Under the pieces are notes generated by a model. It did no database searches and was not told the DNA's origin. It saw only the letters and a list, made by a program, of their open reading frames with translations. The position numbers and the translations under genes are program-made. DNA of 40,992 nucleotides from an uncultured bacterium (GTDB lineage Bacteria > UBP6 > UBA1177 > JAKLFG01): positions 1 to 40,992 of the forward strand of contig CALMRE010000063.1 of NCBI GenBank assembly GCA_937871295.1, in the 5' to 3' direction. This document shows, in pieces, positions 31,105-40,703 of the stretch; within the stretch, counting starts at the first letter, position 1; each line of letters opens with the position of its first letter.

Positions 31105-34100
31105 TTACTGCTGATTCTCTTCGACCAGGGTCACATCGAGACACAGACTCTGCATCTCCTTCACGAGGACCGAGAACGAGGCCGGCACGCCGATATCGTA
31201 TTTGTGCTTGCCGCGCACGATCGCCTCGTAGAGTTTCTTGCGCCCCTCGACATCGTCCGACTTCACCGTCAGGAACTCCTGCAGACAGTAAGCCGCGCCG
31301 TAGGCCTCGAGCGCCCAGACCTCCATCTCGCCCAGCCGCTGACCGCCGAACTGCGCCTTGCCGCCGAGCGGCTGCTGCGTGACCAGCGAGTAGGGCCCGG
31401 TGCTGCGGGCGTGGACCTTCTCGTCGACCAGATGGTGGAGCTTCAGGAAATACATGATCCCCACCGTGACATCCGATTCAAAAGTATCGCCCGTCCGTCC
31501 GTCGAACAGCGTTACCTTGCCCTGCTCCGGCTGGTCGGCGTAAGTAAGCAATTCACGGATATCCTCTTCCTTCGCGCCGTCGAAGACCGGAGAGGCCATA
31601 TAAACGCCGCCTTTCATCGATTTGATGAACGAGTGGACATCGTCGTCGTCGGCCTCGTCGATGAGTTTGGATACCGCCGCCGACGGTGCAAGTATCTTTT
31701 TCAACTCGGCCCGGAGCTTGGCGCCCGACCAGTTCTGTTCGACATACTTGTTTATCTTTTCACCGATACGGCGCGCCGCGAGTCCCAGATGGACCTCGAG
31801 GATCTGGCCGATGTTCATGCGTGAGGGGACGCCGAGCGGATTGAGGACTATGTCTACCGTACGGCCGTCCTGCATATAGGGCATATCCTCTTCGGGCAGC
31901 AGGAGCGACACGACGCCCTTATTGCCGTGACGGCCCGACATCTTGTCGCCTACCGACAGTTTACGCTTGATGGCGACGAAGACCTTGACCGACTTGATGA
32001 CGCCGGGGGCGAGATCGTCGTTCTTGGTCACCTGCTTCATCTTGTTGTCGTATATCCGGCGGATCGTTTCCAGTTTACGACGCAGAGACAGCAGGTGCTC
32101 CTTTACCTGTTTCATCGTATTGCGGTCGGCGACGCTGACCCGGTCCAGATAGGTTTCGGGTATCTTCGCGACGCTGTCGGCGGTCAATTTCTCCCCTTTC
32201 TTGAGAAGAGACTGTCCCTTGTCGTGCTTCAGCTCCGCATCGGTGGTCTTGCCGGTGATCAATTTACGGATGATGTCGTATGTGTAGACCTCTATGATGC
32301 GGATCTCGTCGTCGCGATTCCGCTTGAGAATATCGAGCTGTTCCTTTTCCTGCTCCTTCATCCGGCCGTCCTTCTTGGTCCCCTTGCGGGCAAAGATGCG
32401 GGCGTCGATGACGACCCCCTCGACCCCCGGCGGCACATACAGCGAACTATCCTTCACATCGCCCGCCTTCTCGCCGAAGATGGCGCGAAGCAGTTTTTCT
32501 TCGGGAGAAAGCACCGTCTCTCCCTTGGGCGTCACTTTACCGATGAGGATATCGCCCGCCTTGACCTTCTGGCCGATGCGGATGATGCCCGACTCGTCGA
32601 GTTTGCGGAGCACCTCGTCGGGGGCGTTCGGGATATCGGCCGTTATCTCCTCCGGCCCGCGCTTGGTGTCGCGCGCCTCGCAGACGAATTCCTCTATATG
32701 GACGGAGGTGAAGGTGTCCTCCTTCAGAAGCCGTTCGTTGACGAGTATCGAATCCTCGAAGTTATAGCCGCTCCACGGCATGAAGGCGATGAGAATATTG
32801 CGGCCGAGCGCCAATTCGCCGCGATTTATGGCGGGACCATCGGCCAGCGTATCGCCCTTCGCCACGCGGTCTCCCACATTCACCACGGGCCGCTGGTCCA
32901 CTTCCGTGTTCTGGTTCGAACGACGGTGCTTGACCAGATTGTAGATATCGACATCAACCATTTCATCGGTCTCCGCCTCATCCACCTTTATCACGACGCG
33001 GGTCGCGTCGACCTTGACCACTTCGCCGCTCCGTTTCGCATATATCGTGTAGCCCGAATCGCGGGCGACGTACCGTTCCATGCCTGATCCGATCAGCGGC
33101 GCATCGGTGCGTATCAGAGGAACCGCCTGACGCTGCATATTCGAACCCATCAGCGCGCGGTTGGCGTCATCATGCTCAAGGAATGGGATGAGCGCCGCGG
33201 AGACCGACACGATCTGCACCGGGGTGAGATCCATCAGCGTCACCTCTTCGCGGGGAAGGCGCACGATATCGCCTCTCTCGCGAGCATTGAGATATTCATC
33301 CTTCAGCAGGTTCTTCTCGACCACCGTGGAGGAGGGAGCGATCTTGTGCTTCTGCTCTTCGATGGCATCAAGGTAGACTATTTTGGAGGTCAGTTTATTC
33401 TTCTCGACGACCCGGTAGGGGGTCTCTATATACCCGAATTCATTGATGCGGGCGAAAGTGGTCAACGATACGATAAGACCGACGTTCGGACCTTCCGGCG
33501 TCTCGACCGGACAGATGCGGCCGTAATGGGTCTTGTGGACATCGCGCACTTCGAAACTGGCGTGTTCACGCGCCAAGCCGCCGGGACCGAGCGCCGACAG
33601 ACGCCGTTTGTGGGTCATCTCCGACAGCAGGTTGGTCTGATCCATGAATTGCGACAACTGGCCGCCGGCGAAGAATTCCTTGAGAACCGCGGTCACCTGC
33701 TTGTAACTGATGACCTCATAGGGGGTCAGCGTCTCGATGGCCGAACCGGCGAGTTTCTCCTTGATGCTGTGCGCCATGCGCAAAAGACCGGTCTTGAAGA
33801 CATCCTCCAGCAGTTCTCCCACCAGACGGACGCGGCGGTTGCCGAGATGGTCGATGTCGTCGGCCACACCGCGACCATCGCTCAGATTGAGCAGGTAAAG
33901 GACCGTGTTGAACACATCCTCTCGACGCAGCAGACGATATCCGAGGTCGACGTTCTCGCCGAATTTATGGTTCATCCGGAGCCGACCGACCGAACTGAGA
34001 TCGTAGTTCTCCGGGTTGAGGAACAGATTCTTGAAATAATTCTCGGCCACTTCGAGATTGACCGGGTTGGAGGGGACCATGATCTTGTATATCTCGACAT

Positions 34101-35217
34101 AGGCCTCTTCGCGGGTCTTGACCTTGTCGACCTTGAGGGTATCGGACAGATGCGACGAATACTTCATGTTCTCGATGTAGATGGTCTCGATGGGGCCGGC
34201 CGCCTTTTTCGATAGATCATCGAGCAGGGTCGCCGTGATCTCGTCGTTCACATCGGCCAGCAACGCGCCGCTCTTGTCGAATACCGCGCGATAGAGCCGT
34301 TTTCCGACGAGATGTTCCGGATCGACCAGTATCTCGTCGATACCCAGTTTCTTGAGCCGGGCCAGAACGCCGGTCTGAAACACCTTCCCCTCGTGGGCGA
34401 TGATGGCGCCGTCCTTGTCGAGTATATCGACCGGGATCTTCTGGTTCTTGAGACTTTCGACATCTTTCTCATGATCGAGCACCTTGACGGCGCCGCGCTT
34501 GGTGAACGCGAACTTTTCCGATATATAGTAACTTGAGATTATATCCTCTTTCGTGTAGCCCCACGCTTTCAGGAAGATCGTAGCGGGGAACTTCTTTTTG
34601 CGATCTATCTTGACATACAGCAGATTCTTCGAGTCGAACTCCAGATCAAGCCACGATCCATGGTACGGGATAAGGCGCGACATGAAGATATCGGACCCGG
34701 TGGATGAGCGGGTCTTGTCGTAATCGAAGAAGGTGCCGGGCGAACGGTGGAGCTGATTGACGATGACCCGTTCGGTGCCGTTGATGATGAAGGTGCCGTA
34801 TTCGGTCATATGGGGAATAGAGCCGAAATGGATGTCCTGCTCCTTGATATCGTTAAGTCCCTTGCGGGCCCCGGTCTGATCTATCTCATAGGAGGCGAGC
34901 GCCACCTTTATCTTGAGCGGCAGTTCATAGGTCGCACCGCGCAGTTTGCACTCCTCGACATCGTAGAGCGGTTCGCCGAGCGTGTAGCCGCCGAAGGTGA
35001 GTTCGATGGCATTGTTGAAGCTGGTGATCGGGAACACCGCCTTGAACGCCGATTCAAGCCCGGTCACGGTCCGGTCAGACGGAGCCGCGTCCCGTTGCAG
35101 GAACTGGACGAACGAATTTTTCTGGACCTGCAGCAGATCGGGCACCGCCTCGACCTGTTTGGTGATCTTCCCGAACCACCGCCGTGTCCTGAAATTGGCC
35201 TGACCAAGGATACCCAT
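31105..35217 (-). CDS. rpoB: DNA-directed RNA polymerase subunit beta
   Basis: The 1370-residue subunit contains the rifampicin pocket as LSQFMDQTNLLSEMTHKRR followed by LSALGPGG. Residues equivalent to E. coli Gln513, Asp516, His526, Arg529, Ser531 and Leu533 are retained; Asn518 is Thr and Pro520 is Leu. The C-terminal part has GDKMSGRHGNKGVVS and GGQRLGEMEVWALEAYGA. ATG at 35217. A hairpin lies between rplL and this gene at 35273-35302. Confidence 0.98.
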   Translation of the reverse strand: MGILGQANFRTRRWFGKITKQVEAVPDLLQVQKNSFVQFLQRDAAPSDRTVTGLESAFKAVFPITSFNNAIELTFGGYTLGEPLYDVEECKLRGATYELPLKIKVALASYEIDQTGARKGLNDIKEQDIHFGSIPHMTEYGTFIINGTERVIVNQLHRSPGTFFDYDKTRSSTGSDIFMSRLIPYHGSWLDLEFDSKNLLYVKIDRKKKFPATIFLKAWGYTKEDIISSYYISEKFAFTKRGAVKVLDHEKDVESLKNQKIPVDILDKDGAIIAHEGKVFQTGVLARLKKLGIDEILVDPEHLVGKRLYRAVFDKSGALLADVNDEITATLLDDLSKKAAGPIETIYIENMKYSSHLSDTLKVDKVKTREEAYVEIYKIMVPSNPVNLEVAENYFKNLFLNPENYDLSSVGRLRMNHKFGENVDLGYRLLRREDVFNTVLYLLNLSDGRGVADDIDHLGNRRVRLVGELLEDVFKTGLLRMAHSIKEKLAGSAIETLTPYEVISYKQVTAVLKEFFAGGQLSQFMDQTNLLSEMTHKRRLSALGPGGLAREHASFEVRDVHKTHYGRICPVETPEGPNVGLIVSLTTFARINEFGYIETPYRVVEKNKLTSKIVYLDAIEEQKHKIAPSSTVVEKNLLKDEYLNARERGDIVRLPREEVTLMDLTPVQIVSVSAALIPFLEHDDANRALMGSNMQRQAVPLIRTDAPLIGSGMERYVARDSGYTIYAKRSGEVVKVDATRVVIKVDEAETDEMVDVDIYNLVKHRRSNQNTEVDQRPVVNVGDRVAKGDTLADGPAINRGELALGRNILIAFMPWSGYNFEDSILVNERLLKEDTFTSVHIEEFVCEARDTKRGPEEITADIPNAPDEVLRKLDESGIIRIGQKVKAGDILIGKVTPKGETVLSPEEKLLRAIFGEKAGDVKDSSLYVPPGVEGVVIDARIFARKGTKKDGRMKEQEKEQLDILKRNRDDEIRIIEVYTYDIIRKLITGKTTDAELKHDKGQSLLKKGEKLTADSVAKIPETYLDRVSVADRNTMKQVKEHLLSLRRKLETIRRIYDNKMKQVTKNDDLAPGVIKSVKVFVAIKRKLSVGDKMSGRHGNKGVVSLLLPEEDMPYMQDGRTVDIVLNPLGVPSRMNIGQILEVHLGLAARRIGEKINKYVEQNWSGAKLRAELKKILAPSAAVSKLIDEADDDDVHSFIKSMKGGVYMASPVFDGAKEEDIRELLTYADQPEQGKVTLFDGRTGDTFESDVTVGIMYFLKLHHLVDEKVHARSTGPYSLVTQQPLGGKAQFGGQRLGEMEVWALEAYGAAYCLQEFLTVKSDDVEGRKKLYEAIVRGKHKYDIGVPASFSVLVKEMQSLCLDVTLVEENQQ

Positions 35218-35272
35218 TGCGACCTCTCTTATGTTGGTTGCCGCTACCTTCTACCCAATACAACGAAAAACG

Positions 35273-35302
35273 GGTAAGGCAGTATAAACCTACTGCCTTA
35301 CC
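35273..35302 (-). promoter_or_regulatory. perfect 12-bp hairpin between rplL and rpoB (attenuator-like)
   Basis: The minus strand reads GGTAAGGCAGTA, loop GGTTTA, TACTGCCTTACC, then CGTTTTTCG. The stem is perfect over 12 bp and is followed after two bases by five T, which suits partial termination or an RNA processing site. In E. coli the rplL-rpoB gap also holds an attenuator and an RNase III site. The gap of 122 nt shows no convincing promoter. Confidence 0.75.
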
Positions 35303-35339
35303 TACGATCAACGCAAACTGTACAAAGGACCGGAGCCGA

Positions 35340-35708
35340 TTACTTGATCTCGACCTCGGCGCCCGCTGCGACCAGCTTTTCCTTTATTTTATTCGCTTCT
35401 TCCTTGTTGACGCCCTCTTTCACGGTCTTCGGCGCGCCGTCAACGAGATCCTTGGCCTCCTTCAGCCCCAGATTCGTGATGGTGCGTATCTCCTTGATGA
35501 CCTCGAGCTTCTTCGCGCCCGCCGCCTTGAGGATGACGTCGAATTCGGTCTTTTCCTCAACCGCCGCCGCCGGAGCCGCCGCCGCCGCAACGGCCACCGG
35601 AGCCGCCGCGCTGACACCCAGTTCGGTCTCAAGTTCCTTGATGAGCTCGGCGAGCTCGAGAACGGTCATACCCTTGATGAATTCCTTCACTTCTGCTTTG
35701 GTAGCCAT
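35340..35708 (-). CDS. rplL: 50S ribosomal protein L7/L12
   Basis: The 122-residue stalk protein recruits translational GTPases. The N-terminal dimerisation helix pair ([16 protein letters not shown]) is joined by an Ala-rich hinge (about residues 34-48) to the C-terminal domain with [27 protein letters not shown] at 35708. It follows rplJ by 30 nt. Confidence 0.97.
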   Translation of the reverse strand: MATKAEVKEFIKGMTVLELAELIKELETELGVSAAAPVAVAAAAAPAAAVEEKTEFDVILKAAGAKKLEVIKEIRTITNLGLKEAKDLVDGAPKTVKEGVNKEEANKIKEKLVAAGAEVEIK

Positions 35709-35738
35709 GTCTTTCTCCTCTCTGATTAGGTTGTTGGC

Positions 35739-36266
35739 TCAGTTCCCTTGTTCCTTCTTGTCCTTGTACGCCGCGAGCACCCGCAGGAACGACTGCGGCA
35801 CCGCCGCAAGCAGGCACACGAACTTCTGCGGTACCGCCTGCATCGTGCCGAGCAGCTTGGCCTGCAGTTCAGGCTTTCCGGGCATCTCCGAAAGCATCTT
35901 CACGTCACTTGCCGTGAGTAATCTTCCGTCGATCATGCCGCCCTTGACGACGAAACCCTTGTCCTTCTCGACGTACTTTTTCAAGATCTTGGCGCCGACC
36001 GTCTGGTCGTCCAACGTCGTTACGACAAGCGATGTCATCCCCTTGAAAAGTTTCGCCATGCCGGCATACTGGGTCTCCTGCAGGGCGATCTTTGCAAGGG
36101 TGTTCTTTACGACAAGGATCTTGACGCCGCTCTTCGCGCACTCCTTACGGATGGGCGTGAAGGTCGTCATCGGAACCTTGCCGAAGTCCATGGCGATGCA
36201 TGAGGAAGCGCCCGAAAGAAGCTTCTTGATCTCTGCGACCACCTGTTCTTTCTTGACTCTTTCCAT
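35739..36266 (-). CDS. rplJ: 50S ribosomal protein L10
   Basis: The 175-residue stalk base protein binds L7/L12 dimers through its C-terminal helix. The N-terminal domain contains KKEQVVAEIKKLLSGASS and FTPIRKECAKSGVKILVVKNTLAKIAL. The ATG at 36266 is preferred over an in-frame TTG at 36269; AAGGAGAG lies upstream. An L10-leader-like RNA precedes it, which indicates autoregulation by the L10(L12) complex. Confidence 0.96.
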   Translation of the reverse strand: MERVKKEQVVAEIKKLLSGASSCIAMDFGKVPMTTFTPIRKECAKSGVKILVVKNTLAKIALQETQYAGMAKLFKGMTSLVVTTLDDQTVGAKILKKYVEKDKGFVVKGGMIDGRLLTASDVKMLSEMPGKPELQAKLLGTMQAVPQKFVCLLAAVPQSFLRVLAAYKDKKEQGN

Positions 36267-36283
36267 CAACTTCTCTCCTTAAT

Positions 36284-36375
36284 TCTGCTGGCCCGCGAAG
36301 ACAGAAGCGACATGTCTCCGGCAGGAGATTAAGCCGACCTAATCGGCACCCGCCTTCTCAGACCAGAACCGTTTC
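36284..36375 (-). promoter_or_regulatory. L10 leader-like autoregulatory RNA
   Basis: The rplA-rplJ gap on the minus strand reads GGTGCC (36350-36345), then GGCTTAAT (36335-36328), followed by CTCCTGCCGG. This matches the hallmark order GGUGCC ... GGCUUAAU ... CCUGCCGAGG that I know from L10 leaders, where a kink-turn binds L10(L12)4. A complementary GGAGACA/TGTCTTC pair lies closer to the gene. The assignment rests on motif recall, not on a covariance search. Confidence 0.75.
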
Positions 36376-36380
36376 AACTC

Positions 36381-37088
36381 CTATTTTGCCTGATCCAGGA
36401 TCTCCGTCTCATCCAGTTTGACGCCGGGCCCCATGGTGCTCGACATCGATATCTTTCTGATGAAGGAACCCTTCGCGGTCGAAGGCTTCAACTTCACCAG
36501 ATTCCGGAACAATTCCAGCGCGTTTTCGTACAGCTTCTGCGAACCGAAGCTCACCTTGCCGATCGGGACGCACAGAACGCCGGTCTTGCTGACCTTGAAC
36601 TCGCCCTTGCCCGCTTTCGCCAGTTTCACCGCGCCGGCGATGTCGTTGGTGACGGTGCCGACCTTCGGGTTGGGCATAAGGCCGCGGCGCCCGAGGATCT
36701 TGCCGAGTTTGCCGACCTTGCCCATCATGGCGGGGGTCGTCAACAGTTTGTCGTAATCGACCCAGCTTTCCTTTTCGATCTTTTCGATCATTTCATCGCC
36801 GCCTGCGAAGTCGGCGCCGGCGGCTTTGGCCTCCTCGACCTTGTCGGGGGGGACGATCGCCAGCACGCGGACCACTTTACCCAGACCGTGCGGGTAGACG
36901 CAGGTGCCGCGAACCATCTGGTCGGACTTTTTCGGATCAATACCGAGATTTATCGCCAGATCGACCGTTTCGTCGAATTTCTTGGAGGCACCCTTGGTCA
37001 TGAAACCGAAGGCCTCCTCAAAGCGGTACTTTTTCGCGCTGTCATACAGCTTGACGGTGTCCGCGAGCCTTTTTGCAAGATGCGCCAT
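36381..37088 (-). CDS. rplA: 50S ribosomal protein L1
   Basis: The 235-residue L1 stalk protein helps release deacylated tRNA from the E site and represses rplKA in many bacteria. It contains [34 protein letters not shown] and the closing [18 protein letters not shown] at 37088, 16 nt after rplK. Confidence 0.98.
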   Translation of the reverse strand: MAHLAKRLADTVKLYDSAKKYRFEEAFGFMTKGASKKFDETVDLAINLGIDPKKSDQMVRGTCVYPHGLGKVVRVLAIVPPDKVEEAKAAGADFAGGDEMIEKIEKESWVDYDKLLTTPAMMGKVGKLGKILGRRGLMPNPKVGTVTNDIAGAVKLAKAGKGEFKVSKTGVLCVPIGKVSFGSQKLYENALELFRNLVKLKPSTAKGSFIRKISMSSTMGPGVKLDETEILDQAK

Positions 37089-37104
37089 AACAGAACTCCC
37101 TTTG

Positions 37105-37527
37105 TTACTCGACCGTGATGCCCATGCTTTTGGCAGTTCCCGCTACGGACCTCTTGGCAGCCTCAAGATCGGTCGTGTTCAGGTCCTCCAGTTTTGTTCT
37201 CGCGATCTCTTCGACCGCTTTGACGGAGACCGTTCCGACCTTCTTCTTGTTGGGCTCCCCGGATCCCTTCTCCTTGTTGGCCGCCTTGAGCAGCAGCTGC
37301 GACGTCGGAGGAGTCTTGGTCACAAACGAGAAGGAACGATCGGCATACACCGTGATGACCACGGGGATGATGAAGCCCTTCTGAGCCTGTGTCTTTGCAT
37401 TGTACTGCTTACAGAACTCCATGATGTTGACGCCGTGCTGACCGAGCGCGGGACCAACGGGCGGAGCAGGGTTCGCCTGGCCGGCAGGAATTTGCAGTTT
37501 GATACTTGCGATGACCTTTTTAGCCAT
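37105..37527 (-). CDS. rplK: 50S ribosomal protein L11
   Basis: The 140-residue protein of the GTPase-associated centre is the site of thiostrepton binding with 23S rRNA. It shows [21 protein letters not shown] (Pro-rich N-terminal domain) and the C-terminal [21 protein letters not shown] at 37527, 15 nt after nusG, leaving no room for a classical L1 control site in the gap. Confidence 0.98.
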   Translation of the reverse strand: MAKKVIASIKLQIPAGQANPAPPVGPALGQHGVNIMEFCKQYNAKTQAQKGFIIPVVITVYADRSFSFVTKTPPTSQLLLKAANKEKGSGEPNKKKVGTVSVKAVEEIARTKLEDLNTTDLEAAKRSVAGTAKSMGITVE

Positions 37528-37542
37528 GACCTTCTCCTTACG

Positions 37543-38103
37543 TTAATCCTCGATCTTCTCGACTTGCGAGAAGCTCAGTTCGACGGGTGTTGAACGCCCA
37601 AATATATTCACCAGAACATCTAACCTTTCCTTGCCTTCCTTGACATCGTCGATGACCGCCTTGAAACCCGCGAAGGCCCCGTCCTTTATCAGGATCATCT
37701 CGCCCTTTTCGAAGGTTATCTCTCTGGCGGTCTTGATCTCGCCGTCCAGCATCATCTTGCGGATGCGCTCGATCTCGAGCGCCGTTATCGGGGTCGGCTT
37801 GACGCCGGCATCCTTGTCGAAACGCTTCCGTTCGCCGACGAAAGCCGGTTTGCGGATGAAGGCGACGCTCTTGATGAGCAACCACGCATCGTCGGAGTAT
37901 TCCATCTGGATGAAGACATACCCCGGGTAAAGGTTCTTCTTGACCTTGCGTTTCTTTTCTCCCTTCTTTTCCTCTATCTCTATCTCGGGAACGATGATCT
38001 CGCCGAAATGGGCCTGCATCTTGCGGTCCTCGACTATCTTGAGGATAGCCGTGCGGAGTTTGTTCTCCTGACCCGATTGCGTATGGATCGCGTACCACTT
38101 CAT
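37543..38103 (-). CDS. nusG: transcription termination/antitermination factor NusG
   Basis: The 186-residue factor bridges RNA polymerase and Rho or S10. The NGN domain begins MKWYAIHTQSGQE and contains LYPGYVFIQMEY; the KOW domain contains FEKGEMILIKDGAFAGFKAVI. The ATG at 38103 fits the family; an in-frame GTG at 38118 adds five residues and is a possible alternative. The NGN domain has a lysine/glutamate-rich insertion (about residues 41-57). Confidence 0.96.
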   Translation of the reverse strand: MKWYAIHTQSGQENKLRTAILKIVEDRKMQAHFGEIIVPEIEIEEKKGEKKRKVKKNLYPGYVFIQMEYSDDAWLLIKSVAFIRKPAFVGERKRFDKDAGVKPTPITALEIERIRKMMLDGEIKTAREITFEKGEMILIKDGAFAGFKAVIDDVKEGKERLDVLVNIFGRSTPVELSFSQVEKIED

Positions 38104-38127
38104 GCCGTTACCTGCCACCCCTGTCCA

Positions 38128-38511
38128 TCAGTAAATGAGAAGCGTGAAGTTCGACCAGATGAGGTCGAGCACGAAGAAGACGACCACCATGATACCGACG
38201 AAGACGAAGACCGATATGGTCGTTACCCGCGTCTCGTCCTTGGTCGGCGTGGTCACTTTTTTGATCTCCTCTATCACCTCGTCGAGTTCGGCCCGGTAGT
38301 GCCCCTTCTTGCCGGCCCACAGGAACCATGTGATCGCCGCCGATAGGAACAGGCCGACGAGCGCCTTGAGCGGCAGGAAGCCGGCCAGCTGGTAATCGGC
38401 CAGATCGATCCGGCGGATGCCCAGCACCGCGTCGGCCATCGAGACGGCGAAATAAGTGACTGCGGCGAAAAACACCGCATAGGCGATAAGGATAAGTTTC
38501 CCGTTCTTCAT
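38128..38511 (-). CDS. secE: preprotein translocase subunit SecE
   Basis: The 127-residue clamp of SecY has three predicted membrane segments (about 5-29, 44-65 and 97-120), like the E. coli form rather than the one-segment form. The conserved cytoplasmic amphipathic helix and hinge appear as ELDEVIEEIKKVTTPTKDET. ATG at 38511. It lies between tRNA-Trp and nusG, the classic arrangement. Confidence 0.93.
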   Translation of the reverse strand: MKNGKLILIAYAVFFAAVTYFAVSMADAVLGIRRIDLADYQLAGFLPLKALVGLFLSAAITWFLWAGKKGHYRAELDEVIEEIKKVTTPTKDETRVTTISVFVFVGIMVVVFFVLDLIWSNFTLLIY

Positions 38512-38546
38512 CTATGGTCGCTCCGGTTATCCTTTATAAACAGAAA

Positions 38547-38622
38547 TGGCAGGCCAGGCAGGACTTGAACCCGCAGCCCTCGGTTTTGGAGACCGATGCT
38601 CTACCAGTTGAGCTACTGACCT
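38547..38622 (-). tRNA. tRNA-Trp(CCA)
   Basis: On the minus strand AGGTCAG (38622-38616) pairs with CTGGCCT (38557-38551) with one G-U pair. The anticodon loop has CCA, the T arm holds GGTTCAA, and the discriminator G and the 3' CCA are encoded. It lies between rpmG and secE. Confidence 0.97.
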
Positions 38623-38641
38623 GCATGCATGCCGACATGGA

Positions 38642-38818
38642 TTATACCTTCCCCTCTTTGTGCGGGGTGTGTTTGCGGTCGTGCGAACAATACTTGCTGA
38701 TCTCGACCTTGTCGGCCGTGTTCTTCTTGTTCTTGGTGGTCGTATAGTTCTTCCGTTTGCACTCCGAACAGACCAGCGTGATCTTTATCCGGTTGCCGCC
38801 TTTCTTTTTAGAAGCCAT
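38642..38818 (-). CDS. rpmG: 50S ribosomal protein L33 with one altered zinc ligand
   Basis: The 58-residue protein begins [17 protein letters not shown] and contains [20 protein letters not shown] and HTPHKEGKV. The first Cys pair (Cys17, Cys20) is intact, but the second pair reads YCSHD, so the usual fourth Cys is Asp. It may use the neighbouring His or Asp, or may have lost tight zinc binding. ATG at 38818. It lies between tuf copy 2 and tRNA-Trp. Confidence 0.95.
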   Translation of the reverse strand: MASKKKGGNRIKITLVCSECKRKNYTTTKNKKNTADKVEISKYCSHDRKHTPHKEGKV

Positions 38819-38835
38819 GGTTCACTCTCTCTTTT

Positions 38836-40045
<1,210 letters not shown>

Positions 40046-40098
40046 TAAGGTTGTTAGCGTTGCCTCTTGCCTGTATACTTTTCCTCTTTCAAAAAACA

Positions 40099-40175
40099 TG
40101 GAGCCCACGGTCGGACTCGAACCGACGACCTCGTCCTTACCAAGGACGCGCTCTAGCCGCCTGAGCTACGAGGGC
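40099..40175 (-). tRNA. tRNA-Thr(GGU)
   Basis: On the minus strand the gene starts GCCCTCG (40175-40169) and ends CGTGGGC plus discriminator T and encoded CCA. The anticodon is GGT in loop CTTGGTAA, and the T arm contains GGTTCGAGTCC. The acceptor stem has one apparent U-U mismatch at the 5-68 pair. Confidence 0.95.
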
Positions 40176-40183
40176 TCGTAACA

Positions 40184-40260
40184 TGGAGCGGGAAACGGGA
40201 TTCGAACCCGCGACCCTTAGCTTGGAAGGCTAATGCTCTAGCCAGCTGAGCTATTCCCGC
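40184..40260 (-). tRNA. tRNA-Gly(UCC)
   Basis: The acceptor GCGGGAA (40260-40254) pairs fully with TTCCCGC (40194-40188). The anticodon loop CTTCCAA gives TCC; CCA is encoded. It is the third tRNA of the operon. Confidence 0.97.
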
Positions 40261-40280
40261 GCAGAAAAACAGAAAACGGA

Positions 40281-40366
40281 TGGTGGAGAGGGGAGGTTTC
40301 GAACCTCCGTAGTCGTATGACAACAGATTTACAGTCTGCCCCCTTTAGCCACTCGGGAACCTCTCC
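40281..40366 (-). tRNA. tRNA-Tyr(GUA)
   Basis: The acceptor GGAGAGG (40366-40360) pairs with CCTCTCC (40291-40285). The anticodon is GTA and a long variable arm marks a class II tRNA, as expected for bacterial tRNA-Tyr. Discriminator A and CCA are encoded. Confidence 0.97.
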
Positions 40367-40382
40367 ACATATATACATAATA

Positions 40383-40458
40383 TGGAGCTAGCGATGGGAC
40401 TCGAACCCGCAACCTACCGATTACAAATCGGTGGCTCTGCCAATTGAGCTACGCTAGC
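40383..40458 (-). tRNA. tRNA-Thr(UGU)
   Basis: The acceptor GCTAGCG (40458-40452) pairs fully with CGCTAGC (40393-40387). The anticodon stem ACCGA/TCGGT encloses TTTGTAA, giving TGT. CCA is encoded. It is the first gene of the tRNA-tufB operon. Confidence 0.97.
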
Positions 40459-40501
40459 GTGCGTGTCTCTTCGGTTGTCAAAAAACCTTAAAAGCAGGCA
40501 G

Positions 40502-40529
40502 AATATACACAGTGGGGGGGCGATGTCAA
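40502..40529 (-). promoter_or_regulatory. promoter of the tRNA-tufB operon
   Basis: On the minus strand TTGACA (40529-40524), 16 nt and TATATT (40507-40502) make a near-consensus promoter, preceded by an A-rich tract (about 40531-40538 and beyond) that could act as an UP element. The predicted start near 40494 lies about 36 nt before the first tRNA. Confidence 0.82.
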
Positions 40530-40613
40530 ACTTTTTTTTCCGGCTTCAAAAAAAGTGAATAGGGTTTGCGCAGGCGGGTCACCTACTGTCGGTGAACTTT
40601 TTTGAGAGCAAAC

Positions 40614-40641
40614 TTGACAACCGCACGTTTGGTGTTACCAT
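40614..40641 (+). promoter_or_regulatory. promoter of the right-edge lipoprotein gene
   Basis: TTGACA (40614-40619), 16 nt and TACCAT (40636-40641) precede the ATG at 40704. The predicted start near 40648 leaves a leader of about 56 nt. It diverges from the tRNA-tufB promoter; the 84 nt between them hold A/T tracts and a weak inverted repeat (40579-40595). Confidence 0.65.
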
Positions 40642-40703
40642 GCCCATTAACATTTTTTGTGTTCCTTGGCTTTTATTAACCTGTCTCTGGAGGTAAAACA
40701 GAG

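Noticed and set aside
38103-38118. GTG start of nusG giving five extra residues
   Set aside because: Family members start at MKWYAIH and the ATG at 38103 fits; the GTG remains possible but less likely.
40476-40481. second TTGACA on the minus strand just before the tRNA operon
   Set aside because: No -10-like hexamer lies 16-18 nt downstream, where the sequence already enters the first tRNA; the promoter at 40502-40529 is far better.
40579-40603. TCACC-7-GGTGA inverted repeat followed by six T on the plus strand, as a terminator
   Set aside because: The stem is only 5 bp and no plus-strand gene lies upstream of it; it could equally be an operator or chance.
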